A stretch of 64,000 nucleotides of DNA from Streptomyces sp. CNQ-509 (lineage in GTDB: Bacteria > Actinomycetota > Actinomycetes > Streptomycetales > Streptomycetaceae): positions 2,487,501-2,551,500 of the forward strand of contig NZ_CP011492.1 of NCBI RefSeq assembly GCF_001011035.1, read 5' to 3'. A program made the translations under genes and the position numbers. Below, piece by piece: positions 51,089 to 58,546 of this stretch. Below the pieces are notes generated by a model. It was given only the letters and a program-made list of their open reading frames with translations, made no database searches and was not told where the DNA came from. Each line of letters starts with the position of its first letter. Position 1 is the stretch's first letter.

Positions 51089-52381
51089 GTGGAACGTACG
51101 ACCGCTACGGGCGACTTGACCCCCGCCCGCGCCGGCGCCCCCACCGCCGGGCCCGGGACAGCATCGGCGCCCGGGCCCGCGCTGCGCCGCCGGCTCGACG
51201 CGCTGCGCGGCGCGGGCGTCGAGGCGCGCGCCCTGGACGCGCGGGCGCTCGCCGCACTGGCGGCGAACCCCGGGTGCCGCCGCCGGACGCTGCTGGACGG
51301 CGCCGGGATCGACAAGGGCGCGCTCGCCGAGGCGCTGGGCAGACCGGCGCCGTTCGGCCAGTCGCAGTTCGCGTTCGCCCGCGGCAACGCCTTCGAGGCC
51401 CGTATCACCGCCGACGGCGGTGCCGAGTTGCTGAGCCTCCTCGCGGAGCGCACCGGCGAGGTCCCGCCGGAGCCCGCCGCGGTGCGCGTCCCCGACCTGG
51501 CCGCCCCCGGCCCCCGCGGGCGTACCGAGCGCACCCGGCTGGCCATCGCCGAGGCGGTGGCGGCGGGCGGCTGGACGCTGCTGCGGCACCCGATGGTCAG
51601 CCTGGAGGTCGCGGGCGCGCCGGTCTACCTGGAGCCGGACGCGGCGGTCGTCGGCCCCGACGGGCGCTGCAGGGTGGTCGAGATCAAGTCCTTCCCGATC
51701 CTCGACGGGGCTGCGGACCCGGCGAAGGTCGGCGCGGCGGCCCGGCAGGCGGCGGTGTACGTGCTGGCGCTCCGGCCGCACTGCGAGGTCCACCACGACG
51801 TGCTGCTGGTGTGCCCCAAGGACTTCTCCAACCAGCCGGTCGCCGAGCCGGTCGACGTGCGCAAGCAACTCGCCGCCACCCGCCGCCAGCTTGCCCGCCT
51901 CACCCGCCTCGAAGCGATCGCCGCCACCCTGCCCGCGGACCTCACCCTGGACGTCCGCCAGCCCCCGCCCCGGCTGGTGACGGCGGTGGAGTCGGTGCCC
52001 GCCGCGTACGCCCCCGAGTGCCTGGCGGCCTGCGAGCTGGCCTTCCACTGCCGCGCGCAGGCCCGCGAGCGGGGCGACGTGACCGCCCTGGGCCGCGGCG
52101 TACGCGGCGACCTGGGCGGCCTGCGCACGGTGGCGGAGGTCGTGACAGCCGCGTCGGGCGGGGCGCCGCCGGCGGGCGGCGCGGACGCCGAGGAGGGCGT
52201 GGCGGGCGCGGCGGCAGCAGGGCGGCCCGCCGCAGGTCCCGCCGCTGCCGCACGGGCGGTGGCGCCGGAGGCGGACCAGGCGGGTCCGTCCCCGGAGGAT
52301 CCCGCGGTGGCCGCGTTGCGGCGGGCCGCCGTGCTGCGCGCGGAGGCGCTGGCCGCCGCCGAAGGGGGCGGCGGCGCATGA
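51089..52381 (+). CDS. PD-(D/E)XK nuclease with candidate 4Fe-4S cysteines (Cas4/AddB-like)
   Basis: 430 residues from GTG 51089 (51059 also possible; neither has a good ribosome site). The nuclease core is visible: N-terminal RGNAFEARI, D184 in YLEPDAAVVGPDG, E198-x-K200 in RVVEIKSFPIL and motif Q220-x3-Y224 in ARQAAVYVLAL. One cysteine before the core (C63) and three after it in CLAACELAFHC (C311, C315, C321) have the Cas4/AddB layout for an iron-sulfur cluster, though spacing is C-x3-C-x5-C rather than the common C-x2-C-x5-C. ATG of the next gene overlaps the stop. With a helicase encoded two genes on, DNA end processing or defence is plausible. No cas genes or CRISPR are nearby. Confidence 0.8.
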   Translation: MERTTATGDLTPARAGAPTAGPGTASAPGPALRRRLDALRGAGVEARALDARALAALAANPGCRRRTLLDGAGIDKGALAEALGRPAPFGQSQFAFARGNAFEARITADGGAELLSLLAERTGEVPPEPAAVRVPDLAAPGPRGRTERTRLAIAEAVAAGGWTLLRHPMVSLEVAGAPVYLEPDAAVVGPDGRCRVVEIKSFPILDGAADPAKVGAAARQAAVYVLALRPHCEVHHDVLLVCPKDFSNQPVAEPVDVRKQLAATRRQLARLTRLEAIAATLPADLTLDVRQPPPRLVTAVESVPAAYAPECLAACELAFHCRAQARERGDVTALGRGVRGDLGGLRTVAEVVTAASGGAPPAGGADAEEGVAGAAAAGRPAAGPAAAARAVAPEADQAGPSPEDPAVAALRRAAVLRAEALAAAEGGGGA

Positions 52382-53943
52382 GTCTCATGGTCACCCTCGC
52401 GCGGGCGGAGGCCGTGGTCGCCGGGCGGGCCACCCCGCTGGCGACCGTGCGGCACCGGCATCTGTCCGACCGGCCGCTCGTCCTCGTCCCGATGACCGCC
52501 GCCGGCGAGGCCGCCGCCCCGCTCGGCGCGCTCGTCGGCTGCGCCCGCGACCGGCCGCGCCTGCTGGTCGTCCCGCAGCCGCGCGACCGCGACCTGCGGT
52601 TCGCGTTCCTGGCCGAGCTGGCGGCGGAGGTGCTGCCGTACGTCGAGTCGTACACGGAGGACGGCGAAACCGGCGAAACCGGCGGCTCCGGCGGCTCCGG
52701 CCGCTCCGGCGACACTCCCGGCGGCGGCGACGAGCCCGCGGAGCCCGTCCAGGAGCCCTGTGCCGACGCCGCACAGCTCCTCGTGCCCAGCCGCGCAGGC
52801 GTCGAGTACGTGCGCCTCCTCGGCCGCTCCATGCGCTTCCGCAGGACCGCCGAGGACGACCCGGACGCCCCGCACCCCGCGCCACCGCGCGTCCCGCTCC
52901 TCGGCCGCTGGCTGTCGCACTACGGCGAGCGCGCCCGCGTGCCCGGCGCCTCGCTGCTGCTGTCGGCCACGGAACTGCTCGCCCGGCACTGGGCCACCGG
53001 CCAGAGCACCGTCGAGGACCAGCACCTCGGCGCCCTGCTCGCCTGGATCACGGACGGCGCGGCGGCCGCGGAGCGCGCGGAGACCGGCCGCGACGCCGAG
53101 GGCCAGTTGCTCGTGCCCCCGGCGGGACCGGCCACCGACCCCGCGTTCGACAACCGGCTCCTCGCCCCCGCCATGGCCCGCTTCGACCGCGCCCGCGCCG
53201 AGGGCGACCCCGCCGCGACGCGGGCCGCGGAGGAGGCCGTCGCCCGGCTCGTGGAGAGCCGGCTCCGGCCCACGTGGGACGCGGTCTGGCGGTCGTACGA
53301 CCTGCTGCGTGCCCTCCCCGAGGGCGCGCACGTGCCCGGCCGGTGGCTCGGCGACAGGTGGTCCTTCACCGCCCACCGCGACCGGGTGCGCGCCGGGGAG
53401 CCCCCGCAGCCGCGCCGCGACGACGCGGTGACCGCCGCCCGCAAGCTGGCCCAGCGCGAGCGCGCGCTGGCCGAGCTGGACGCCCAGGAGGCGCTGGACG
53501 ACCCGCTGACGATGGCCGAGCGGCGGCTCGCAGGGCAGGCGTTCGTCTGCCGTACGGAATCCGTGGAGATGGCGTACTCCGAAGGCCGCCGCCCGATGCC
53601 CCGGCCGCTGGTCACCGTCGCCACCGACGACGAACCGCACCTGGAGGACGGCGGCAAGGTCTACCGCGAGCTGCCCGGCGGGCGCACGCAGCGCGCGCTG
53701 GTCGCCGGGTACGGGGACGGGCGCGTCACCGTGCAGTTGCAGGACGGCATGGGCCGCTCGCGCACCCCCGCTGAGGGCTCGGTGCCGGAGCCGGGCGACC
53801 GGGTGGTGTGGACGCTCTTCGAGCACACGGCCCGCCGCGGCCCCGCCCTGCCGGAGCCGGAGGACACCCCGTGGACGCACGGCAGCCCGGCGGCGCGGGC
53901 CGCGGAGGAGCCGGACCGGGTGACGGCGGAGGACTTCCTGTGA
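52378..53943 (+). CDS. Unknown protein linking nuclease and helicase genes
   Basis: 521 residues, no family recognised. It is mostly alpha-helical in the middle (LVPLLGRWLSHYGER-like helices, AVARLVESRLRPTWDAVWRSYDLLRAL, KLAQRERALAELDAQEAL). A Gly/Ser repeat insertion lies at about residue 100-120 (GETGGSGGSGRSGD). A short beta-rich C-terminal part (RALVAGYGDGRVTVQLQDGMG, EPGDRVVWTLFEH) resembles a small barrel of the kind seen on helicase partners. ATG 52378 overlaps the nuclease stop (ATGA) and the stop overlaps the helicase GTG (GTGA). Equal expression of the three suggests a complex. No Walker or nuclease motif is present. Confidence 0.75.
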   Translation: MSLMVTLARAEAVVAGRATPLATVRHRHLSDRPLVLVPMTAAGEAAAPLGALVGCARDRPRLLVVPQPRDRDLRFAFLAELAAEVLPYVESYTEDGETGETGGSGGSGRSGDTPGGGDEPAEPVQEPCADAAQLLVPSRAGVEYVRLLGRSMRFRRTAEDDPDAPHPAPPRVPLLGRWLSHYGERARVPGASLLLSATELLARHWATGQSTVEDQHLGALLAWITDGAAAAERAETGRDAEGQLLVPPAGPATDPAFDNRLLAPAMARFDRARAEGDPAATRAAEEAVARLVESRLRPTWDAVWRSYDLLRALPEGAHVPGRWLGDRWSFTAHRDRVRAGEPPQPRRDDAVTAARKLAQRERALAELDAQEALDDPLTMAERRLAGQAFVCRTESVEMAYSEGRRPMPRPLVTVATDDEPHLEDGGKVYRELPGGRTQRALVAGYGDGRVTVQLQDGMGRSRTPAEGSVPEPGDRVVWTLFEHTARRGPALPEPEDTPWTHGSPAARAAEEPDRVTAEDFL

Positions 53944-55493
53944 CGACGGAGCCGAGGACGGGCGCACACGGGCCCGCGGAGAGCACCCGGAGCGCGGCGG
54001 ACACTCCCGCGGCGGGCGGGACGGTTGCAGAAGCGGCCGGCCCGGCGGAGGCGTCCGGTGCCGAGCAGCGCGCCCGCACGCACGCCCCGGAGCCCCGCAC
54101 CGCGGCGACACGCCCCCCGCGTCCGGCCGCACCCCAGCCCCACGGCGCCGACCCTGCCACCGCCGCCCGGGCCGCCACCGAGGCCATCCTCCGCGACACC
54201 CTCGACGGCACCTCCCGCGGCGTCCTGGTCGACTCCCCGCCCGGCGCCGGCAAGTCCACCCTCGTCGTCCGCGCCGCCCGCGAGCTGGCCGCCGCCGGCC
54301 GCAGGCTGCTCCTCGTCGCCCAGACCAACGCGCAGGTGGACGACCTCGTCGACCGCCTCGCCCGGGAGGAACCCGACCTGCCCGTCGGCCGGCTGCACAG
54401 CAGCGACCCCCGCCCCTACGACCCCGTGCTCGACGGCCACGAGCACGTGCGTACCGCCACGAGCCTCGCCGGTCTCGCGGGACTCGGCGTCATCGCCTCC
54501 ACCGCCGCGAAGTGGGCGTATGTCGCCGCGGCCCGGGCGAAGGAGGGCGACGGCGCGGAGCGCTGGGAGCACGCCATCGTGGACGAGGCGTACCAGATGC
54601 GCTCCGACGCGCTGCTCTCCGTCGCCGGGCTCTTCGAGCGCGCGCTCTTCGTGGGCGATCCCGGGCAGCTCGACCCGTTCAGCGCGGTCGGCGCCGAGCA
54701 GTGGTCGGGGCTGGCCTGGGACCCGGCGGCCAGCGCGGTGACGACGCTGCTGGCGCACCACCCGGGGCTGCCGCAGCACCGGCTGCCGGTGTCCTGGCGG
54801 CTGCCGGCGTCGGCCGCGCCGCTGGTGTCGCGGGCGTTCTACCCCTTCACACCGTTCCGCAGCGGTACGGGCCCCGGTGAGCGGCGGCTGGCGTTCGCGG
54901 AGCGGTCGGACGGGTCGGGCGCCGACCGGGTGCTGGACGAGGCGGCGGCGAGCGGCTGGGGGCTGCTGGAGCTGCCCGCGGCGCACACGCCGCGGACCGA
55001 TCCGGAGGCGGTGGCGGCGGTGGCGCGGGTCGTGCGGCGGCTGCTGGAGCGGCGCGGCACGACGGCCTCGGAACGCGGCGAGGGCGAGCTGACGGCGGAC
55101 CGGATCGCGGTGGGCGCGGCGCACCGGGACCAGGCCGCGGCGGTACGGGCCGCGCTCGCGCGGACGCTGCCCGCGGTGTCGGCGGACGCGGTGACGGTGG
55201 ACACGGCCAACCGGCTGCAGGGCATGGAGTTCGACGTCACGGTGGTGCTGCACCCGCTGTCGGGACGCCCGGACGCGACGGCGTTCCACCTGGAGACCGG
55301 GCGCCTCTGCGTGCTCGCCTCGCGGCACCGGCACGCCTGCGTCGTGGTGTGCCGTGCGGGCGTGCCCGAGCTGCTGGACGAGCACCCCTCGACGGAGCCG
55401 GTGCAGCTCGGCGCGGTGGTCAAGTTCCCGGACGGCTGGGAGGCCCACCAGGCGGTCCTGGCGCACCTGGCGGACCATCGCGTACGGGCGTGA
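53940..55493 (+). CDS. Superfamily 1 DNA/RNA helicase (UPF1/Dna2-like)
   Basis: 517 residues. After an 80-residue low-complexity N-terminus: motif I DSPPGAGKST (about 98-107), Ia VAQTNAQVDDLVDRL, II IVDEAYQ (D215, E216), III GDPGQLDP (239-246), IV-like PVSWRLPASAAPLVS, V VDTANRLQGMEFDVTVV and VI-like LASRHRHACVVV. Motif II DEAY and the motif V form fit the Upf1-like SF1 group, as in Dna2 and bacterial nuclease-helicase pairs. GTG 53940 overlaps the preceding stop and has GGAGGA upstream. Encoded with a Cas4-like nuclease, it may form a split Dna2/AddAB-like machine. Separate polypeptides and the unknown middle protein distinguish it from RecBCD, AddAB and AdnAB. Confidence 0.87.
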   Translation: MTTEPRTGAHGPAESTRSAADTPAAGGTVAEAAGPAEASGAEQRARTHAPEPRTAATRPPRPAAPQPHGADPATAARAATEAILRDTLDGTSRGVLVDSPPGAGKSTLVVRAARELAAAGRRLLLVAQTNAQVDDLVDRLAREEPDLPVGRLHSSDPRPYDPVLDGHEHVRTATSLAGLAGLGVIASTAAKWAYVAAARAKEGDGAERWEHAIVDEAYQMRSDALLSVAGLFERALFVGDPGQLDPFSAVGAEQWSGLAWDPAASAVTTLLAHHPGLPQHRLPVSWRLPASAAPLVSRAFYPFTPFRSGTGPGERRLAFAERSDGSGADRVLDEAAASGWGLLELPAAHTPRTDPEAVAAVARVVRRLLERRGTTASERGEGELTADRIAVGAAHRDQAAAVRAALARTLPAVSADAVTVDTANRLQGMEFDVTVVLHPLSGRPDATAFHLETGRLCVLASRHRHACVVVCRAGVPELLDEHPSTEPVQLGAVVKFPDGWEAHQAVLAHLADHRVRA

Positions 55494-55602
55494 GCGCCGG
55501 CCCGGCACGCGCCCGTACGGGCGGTCCCGCGGCGCCGCGCGGGGGCGGGGTTGCGCGGCGGGGGAGAATGGGCGGTGGCACAGAGGCAAGTGGAGGACCC
55601 CT

Positions 55603-55983
55603 ATGACGGAGCCGGACCCGGCTCGGCCAGGCCGGACGGAGCAGCCGCGCACCCCGCGGCGGCCCGCCGCGCTGCTCTTCGAGCCGCCGCTCGCGGAGCC
55701 CGACGCGGAGCACTTCTTCGGCCTGGAGTCGATCGAGGACCCCGGCGAGCTGCTGGCCCGCGCCACCGACCTCACGCTGGCCTTCCGGGCGGCGACCGAC
55801 CGGGCCATCGAGTACCAGGCGATGGCGGCGGCGCAGCTCGCCGACCCCAAGCGGTTCGACCGGCTGACGCCGGAGGCGATCGCGGAGCGGGCGGACTGGA
55901 CCGAGGACTACGCGAAGCGGATGGTCGAGTACGGCCGCGACCTCCTCGCCGGCGGCGGCCCGGGCTCTCCGGCGGAGGGCTAG
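55603..55983 (+). CDS. Small protein downstream of the helicase
   Basis: 126 residues, acidic, alpha-helical (SIEDPGELLARATDLTLAFRAATDRAIEYQAMAAAQL, RLTPEAIAERADWTEDYAKRMVEYG). The second part resembles a helix-turn-helix-like helical hairpin, not enough to call a regulator. ATG 55603 has GGAGGA at five bases. It lies 109 bp after the helicase gene on the same strand, so it could be the fourth gene of that operon. Function unknown. Confidence 0.75.
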   Translation: MTEPDPARPGRTEQPRTPRRPAALLFEPPLAEPDAEHFFGLESIEDPGELLARATDLTLAFRAATDRAIEYQAMAAAQLADPKRFDRLTPEAIAERADWTEDYAKRMVEYGRDLLAGGGPGSPAEG

Positions 55984-56121
55984 AGTCCGTCGGACAGGGA
56001 ACGCCGTCCGCCGCCGGCACGTACGCAAAAACGCCCCAGAATACTCACCTCCCCGCCGGCTTGTCCCCGGTTCCGCTGATCTGTGCGGGGGTGTGCGGCA
56101 GCGCGCGTAGATGTGGTTTCC

Positions 56122-56709
56122 ATGAACCGTCACGCATCGGACGCTCCCGCCAGCGACGTGACTCCCGCCGGCGCCGACTGGCTCGCCTCCGCCAGCCCCT
56201 TCCCGCGCAGCGTGCACGCGCTCTGGTCGCAGCGCCCCGCGGCGCCCGCCGTGCTGCCGTGCGGCGGCGCGTTCGACGTGGTGAGCTTCCCCGCACTGCC
56301 GGGCCGCCGGGTGCTGGAGCTGCTGTGGACGCAGGGCGCGGGCAGCGGCCCCGCCGCTGCCGTACGCGACCGGACGCTCCTCTTCGCCGCCCCCGGCACC
56401 GCCGCCCGGCTGCCCGCCCTGCTCTCCTGGGAGGAGTGGCGCCCCGGGCTGCCCCCGGCGCTCTGCCACGGGCCGGGCGACGCGGTCACGCTGCCGCCGG
56501 TCTACGGGCGGCGCGAGGGCGCCGGCGCGGGGGCGGCGCGCTGGCTGGTCGCGCCGGAGGTGCGGTTCCCGTGGCTGCCGGGCCCGAAGGAGCTGCTGTG
56601 GGGGTGCGTACGGGCCGCGGTGGCCGCTCCCGAATACCGATTTTCGATCTCCGGGGCCCGGGTGCTAAGGTCGTCCACGTCGACAGGCGCCGTTAGCTCA
56701 GTTGGTTAG
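56122..56709 (+). CDS. Bifunctional primase/polymerase-like N-terminal domain protein
   Basis: 195 residues from ATG 56122. Contains DWLASASPFPRSVHALW, AVLPCGGAFDVVSFPALPGRRVLELLW, LLFAAPGTAARLPALLSWEEW and GDAVTLPPVYG. Streptomyces proteins with this pattern are labelled bifunctional DNA primase/polymerase; they are much shorter than plasmid or phage primase-polymerases and lack a helicase part. Catalytic DxD is not obvious, so activity is doubtful. The stop (TAG 56707-56709) lies inside tRNA-Lys, so the last 7-8 codons are tRNA sequence. The tRNA promoter must also lie in the coding region. Confidence 0.75.
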   Translation: MNRHASDAPASDVTPAGADWLASASPFPRSVHALWSQRPAAPAVLPCGGAFDVVSFPALPGRRVLELLWTQGAGSGPAAAVRDRTLLFAAPGTAARLPALLSWEEWRPGLPPALCHGPGDAVTLPPVYGRREGAGAGAARWLVAPEVRFPWLPGPKELLWGCVRAAVAAPEYRFSISGARVLRSSTSTGAVSSVG

Positions 56710-56760
56710 AGCAGCTGACTCTTAATCAGCGGGTCCGGGGTTCGAGTCCCTGACGGCGTA
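56687..56760 (+). tRNA. tRNA-Lys (anticodon CTT)
   Basis: GCGCCGT acceptor, TAGCTCAGTTGGTTAGAGC D-arm, anticodon arm GCTGA CTCTTAA TCAGC with CTT, T-arm GGGTTCGAGTCCC, and ACGGCGT/A73 end. CCA is not encoded. A TAAGGT at 56666-56671, about 15 bp upstream, may be its -10. The 5' 23 nt overlap the end of the upstream open frame. Confidence 0.95.
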
Positions 56761-56780
56761 CAGCACGCAAGACCGTCGAC

Positions 56781-56812
56781 CCGGGCGCTTTCGGATCTCC
56801 GAAAGCGCCCGG
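56781..56812. terminator. Perfect 15-bp terminator after tRNA-Lys
   Basis: CCGGGCGCTTTCGGA and TCCGAAAGCGCCCGG are exact complements with two bases between, 20 bp after the tRNA. It also ends the convergent metalloprotease gene. Confidence 0.85.
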
Positions 56813-56861
56813 TCCGCGTTCCGGGCCGGATCCCGCCGCGGCACCGGCGCCCCGCCGCCGG

Positions 56862-58211
56862 TCACCCCCGCTTCGCCGCGCCCCGTACGACCCGTACGCC
56901 CCAGCCCCCGTCCGCCATACGCCCGGTGACCTCCACGCGTACGCCCTCGCGCTTCAGCTCCAGGCTCTCGCCCTCGCCCAGCGGGGCGTCGGCGAGCGGG
57001 GGGTAGACGGAGGTGTCGTGGCAGGCGGCGGTGCGGGGGTGGCCGTCGACGACCTCGACGGGGCCGCCGCCGGAGTCGGTGCCGGTGTGGACGCGGTAGA
57101 CGAGGACGCCCTCGGTGCAGGCGTGGCGGTCGTTGGCGTAGCGGCCGCGGGCCTCGACGGCGACGGCGGTGGTGGCGCCGGTGGGCACGACGACGAGCCG
57201 GGTGTCGCGCCGCAGGACCGCCGCCCCCTTCCCGTTCCCGCCCTGCTCCCGGAGCTCCCCCGCCCCGTTCTCCGCTTGCGTCTCCGTGGTGCCGCGCGGG
57301 GGCGTCCGCGGGCTCGTGGGGGCGGACAGCGCGTGCAGCGTGAAGCGGTCCGATCCGGGGTTCGCGGCGCAGCCGACCTGGTCGTCTCCGAGCCAGCCGA
57401 GTTTCCACTTGTGCCAGCCGAAGGGGTCGGGCGCCAGCCCGAACTGGCTGCCCATGAGGTCCCAGTCGCCGACGTGGGTGTCCCAGTCGGCCCTGCCGTC
57501 GAGCGGCCGGTGGTAGAGGTCGGGGAGGTCGAAGACGTGGCCGGTCTCGTGGGCGAGGACGTTGCGGTCGGGCGGGTGCTGCTCGAAGACGGTGACGATG
57601 CGGTGCAGGTCGGTGCCGTCGGCGCGCATCGGGGTTTCGAAGTTGACCACCTTGGTGGCGTCGGAATCCACGCCGGGGGCATCCGGGTCGGCGACAAGAT
57701 AGACCACGTCGTAGTCACGGAAGTCCACTTTCCGATCGGCCGCGGACACCGCGTCGTTCAGGAAACGGCTGCGCGCCGTCGGGTCCCAGTCGCGGGCGAT
57801 GCCGTACGACAGAGAGTCCGACGGCATGCGTATCCACCGCTCGCGCGCGTCGACCCGCAGCCGGAACTGCCCGTACGAGGCCCGCTCGAAGAACTCGGCG
57901 GTGGCCGGGAAGTGGTCGCCGGTCAGCTCGTCCGGGGAGGTCAGCGGCTCCGAATCGGGGAAGGAGAGATACACCATCACCGCGTCGAGGGTCTTCTTCG
58001 GCCGCGGGTACGCCGGGTCCCAGCCGGCGATCCCCTCCGAGTGGTGGGCGGCGGTCCGCTCCAGCGCACAGGGGTGTCCCGGCTGGGCGCCGACCGGGTC
58101 GGCGATGAGGGAGGTGGCCATGACGGCGGAGAGCGAGGTCGCCACGGCGGCGGCCCGGTGCAACGCGCGCGACTGGTCCTGTTCCACAGGGGGTATGGAT
58201 GGGTGGGCCAC
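56862..58211 (-). CDS. Secreted M6-type metalloprotease
   Basis: 449 residues from GTG 58211 (GAGG upstream). Signal region HRAAAVATSLSAVMATSLIADPVGAQ, then a domain with FFERASYGQFRLRVDARERW and DYDVVYLVADPDA. The zinc site is LAHETGHVFDLPDLYH (H-E-x-x-H-x5-D), followed by WDLMGSQFGLAPDPFGWHKWKLGWL. These are hallmarks of the M6 (immune inhibitor A-like) family. The C-terminal part is beta-rich (RLVVVPTGATTAVAVEARG). It is divergent from the cdgA-like gene. Substrates unknown; probably extracellular protein degradation. Confidence 0.9.
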   Translation of the reverse strand: MAHPSIPPVEQDQSRALHRAAAVATSLSAVMATSLIADPVGAQPGHPCALERTAAHHSEGIAGWDPAYPRPKKTLDAVMVYLSFPDSEPLTSPDELTGDHFPATAEFFERASYGQFRLRVDARERWIRMPSDSLSYGIARDWDPTARSRFLNDAVSAADRKVDFRDYDVVYLVADPDAPGVDSDATKVVNFETPMRADGTDLHRIVTVFEQHPPDRNVLAHETGHVFDLPDLYHRPLDGRADWDTHVGDWDLMGSQFGLAPDPFGWHKWKLGWLGDDQVGCAANPGSDRFTLHALSAPTSPRTPPRGTTETQAENGAGELREQGGNGKGAAVLRRDTRLVVVPTGATTAVAVEARGRYANDRHACTEGVLVYRVHTGTDSGGGPVEVVDGHPRTAACHDTSVYPPLADAPLGEGESLELKREGVRVEVTGRMADGGWGVRVVRGAAKRG

Positions 58212-58546
58212 ATCGACCTCATCGGCTCGGAAGAGTAGAGAACACAGCCCACTTTGTTCGTGTTTGTTCCCGTCCGTCCTGTTCCAGTGCCCCACACGAG
58301 TGAGTCCGGGGCGGGACGAGAGGGGAGATCAGGAGCATGTGCGGGTAACACAAAGTCACATCTGGTCATTCGCCCGGCAGGAGGCGGCCATGTGCGATCA
58401 CTCCCGGCCCCATCCGGCTCAGCGCTTTCCGCGCCGTAGCGGCGTCACTGGATCGACACAGCCGGTAGCCCTATGATCGGGCACATTTCCAGCGCTGTGG
58501 CTCTGCAGCGGCGGAGCCGAGCGGTCCCCACGGGCGGGAGCGAGCG
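58212..58546. other. Divergent promoter region, metalloprotease / cdgA-like
   Basis: 335 bp, AT-richer than its surroundings, holding the BldD-like box at 58345-58359. No gene is visible. Confidence 0.6.
58345..58359. promoter_or_regulatory. BldD-like box
   Basis: GTAACACAAAGTCAC fits the BldD consensus NTNACNCWGNGTNAN with one mismatch (A for G at position 9). It is about 190 bp upstream of the cdgA-like start; cdgA is a known BldD target in S. coelicolor. Confidence 0.5.

Noticed and set aside
51089..52381. A true CRISPR Cas4 gene
   Set aside because: No cas1, cas2 or CRISPR repeats in the window; the partner is an SF1 helicase.
56687..56812. tRNA-Lys as the attachment site of an integrated element
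   Set aside because: No integrase, no second copy of the tRNA 3' end in the window, and a normal terminator follows the tRNA.
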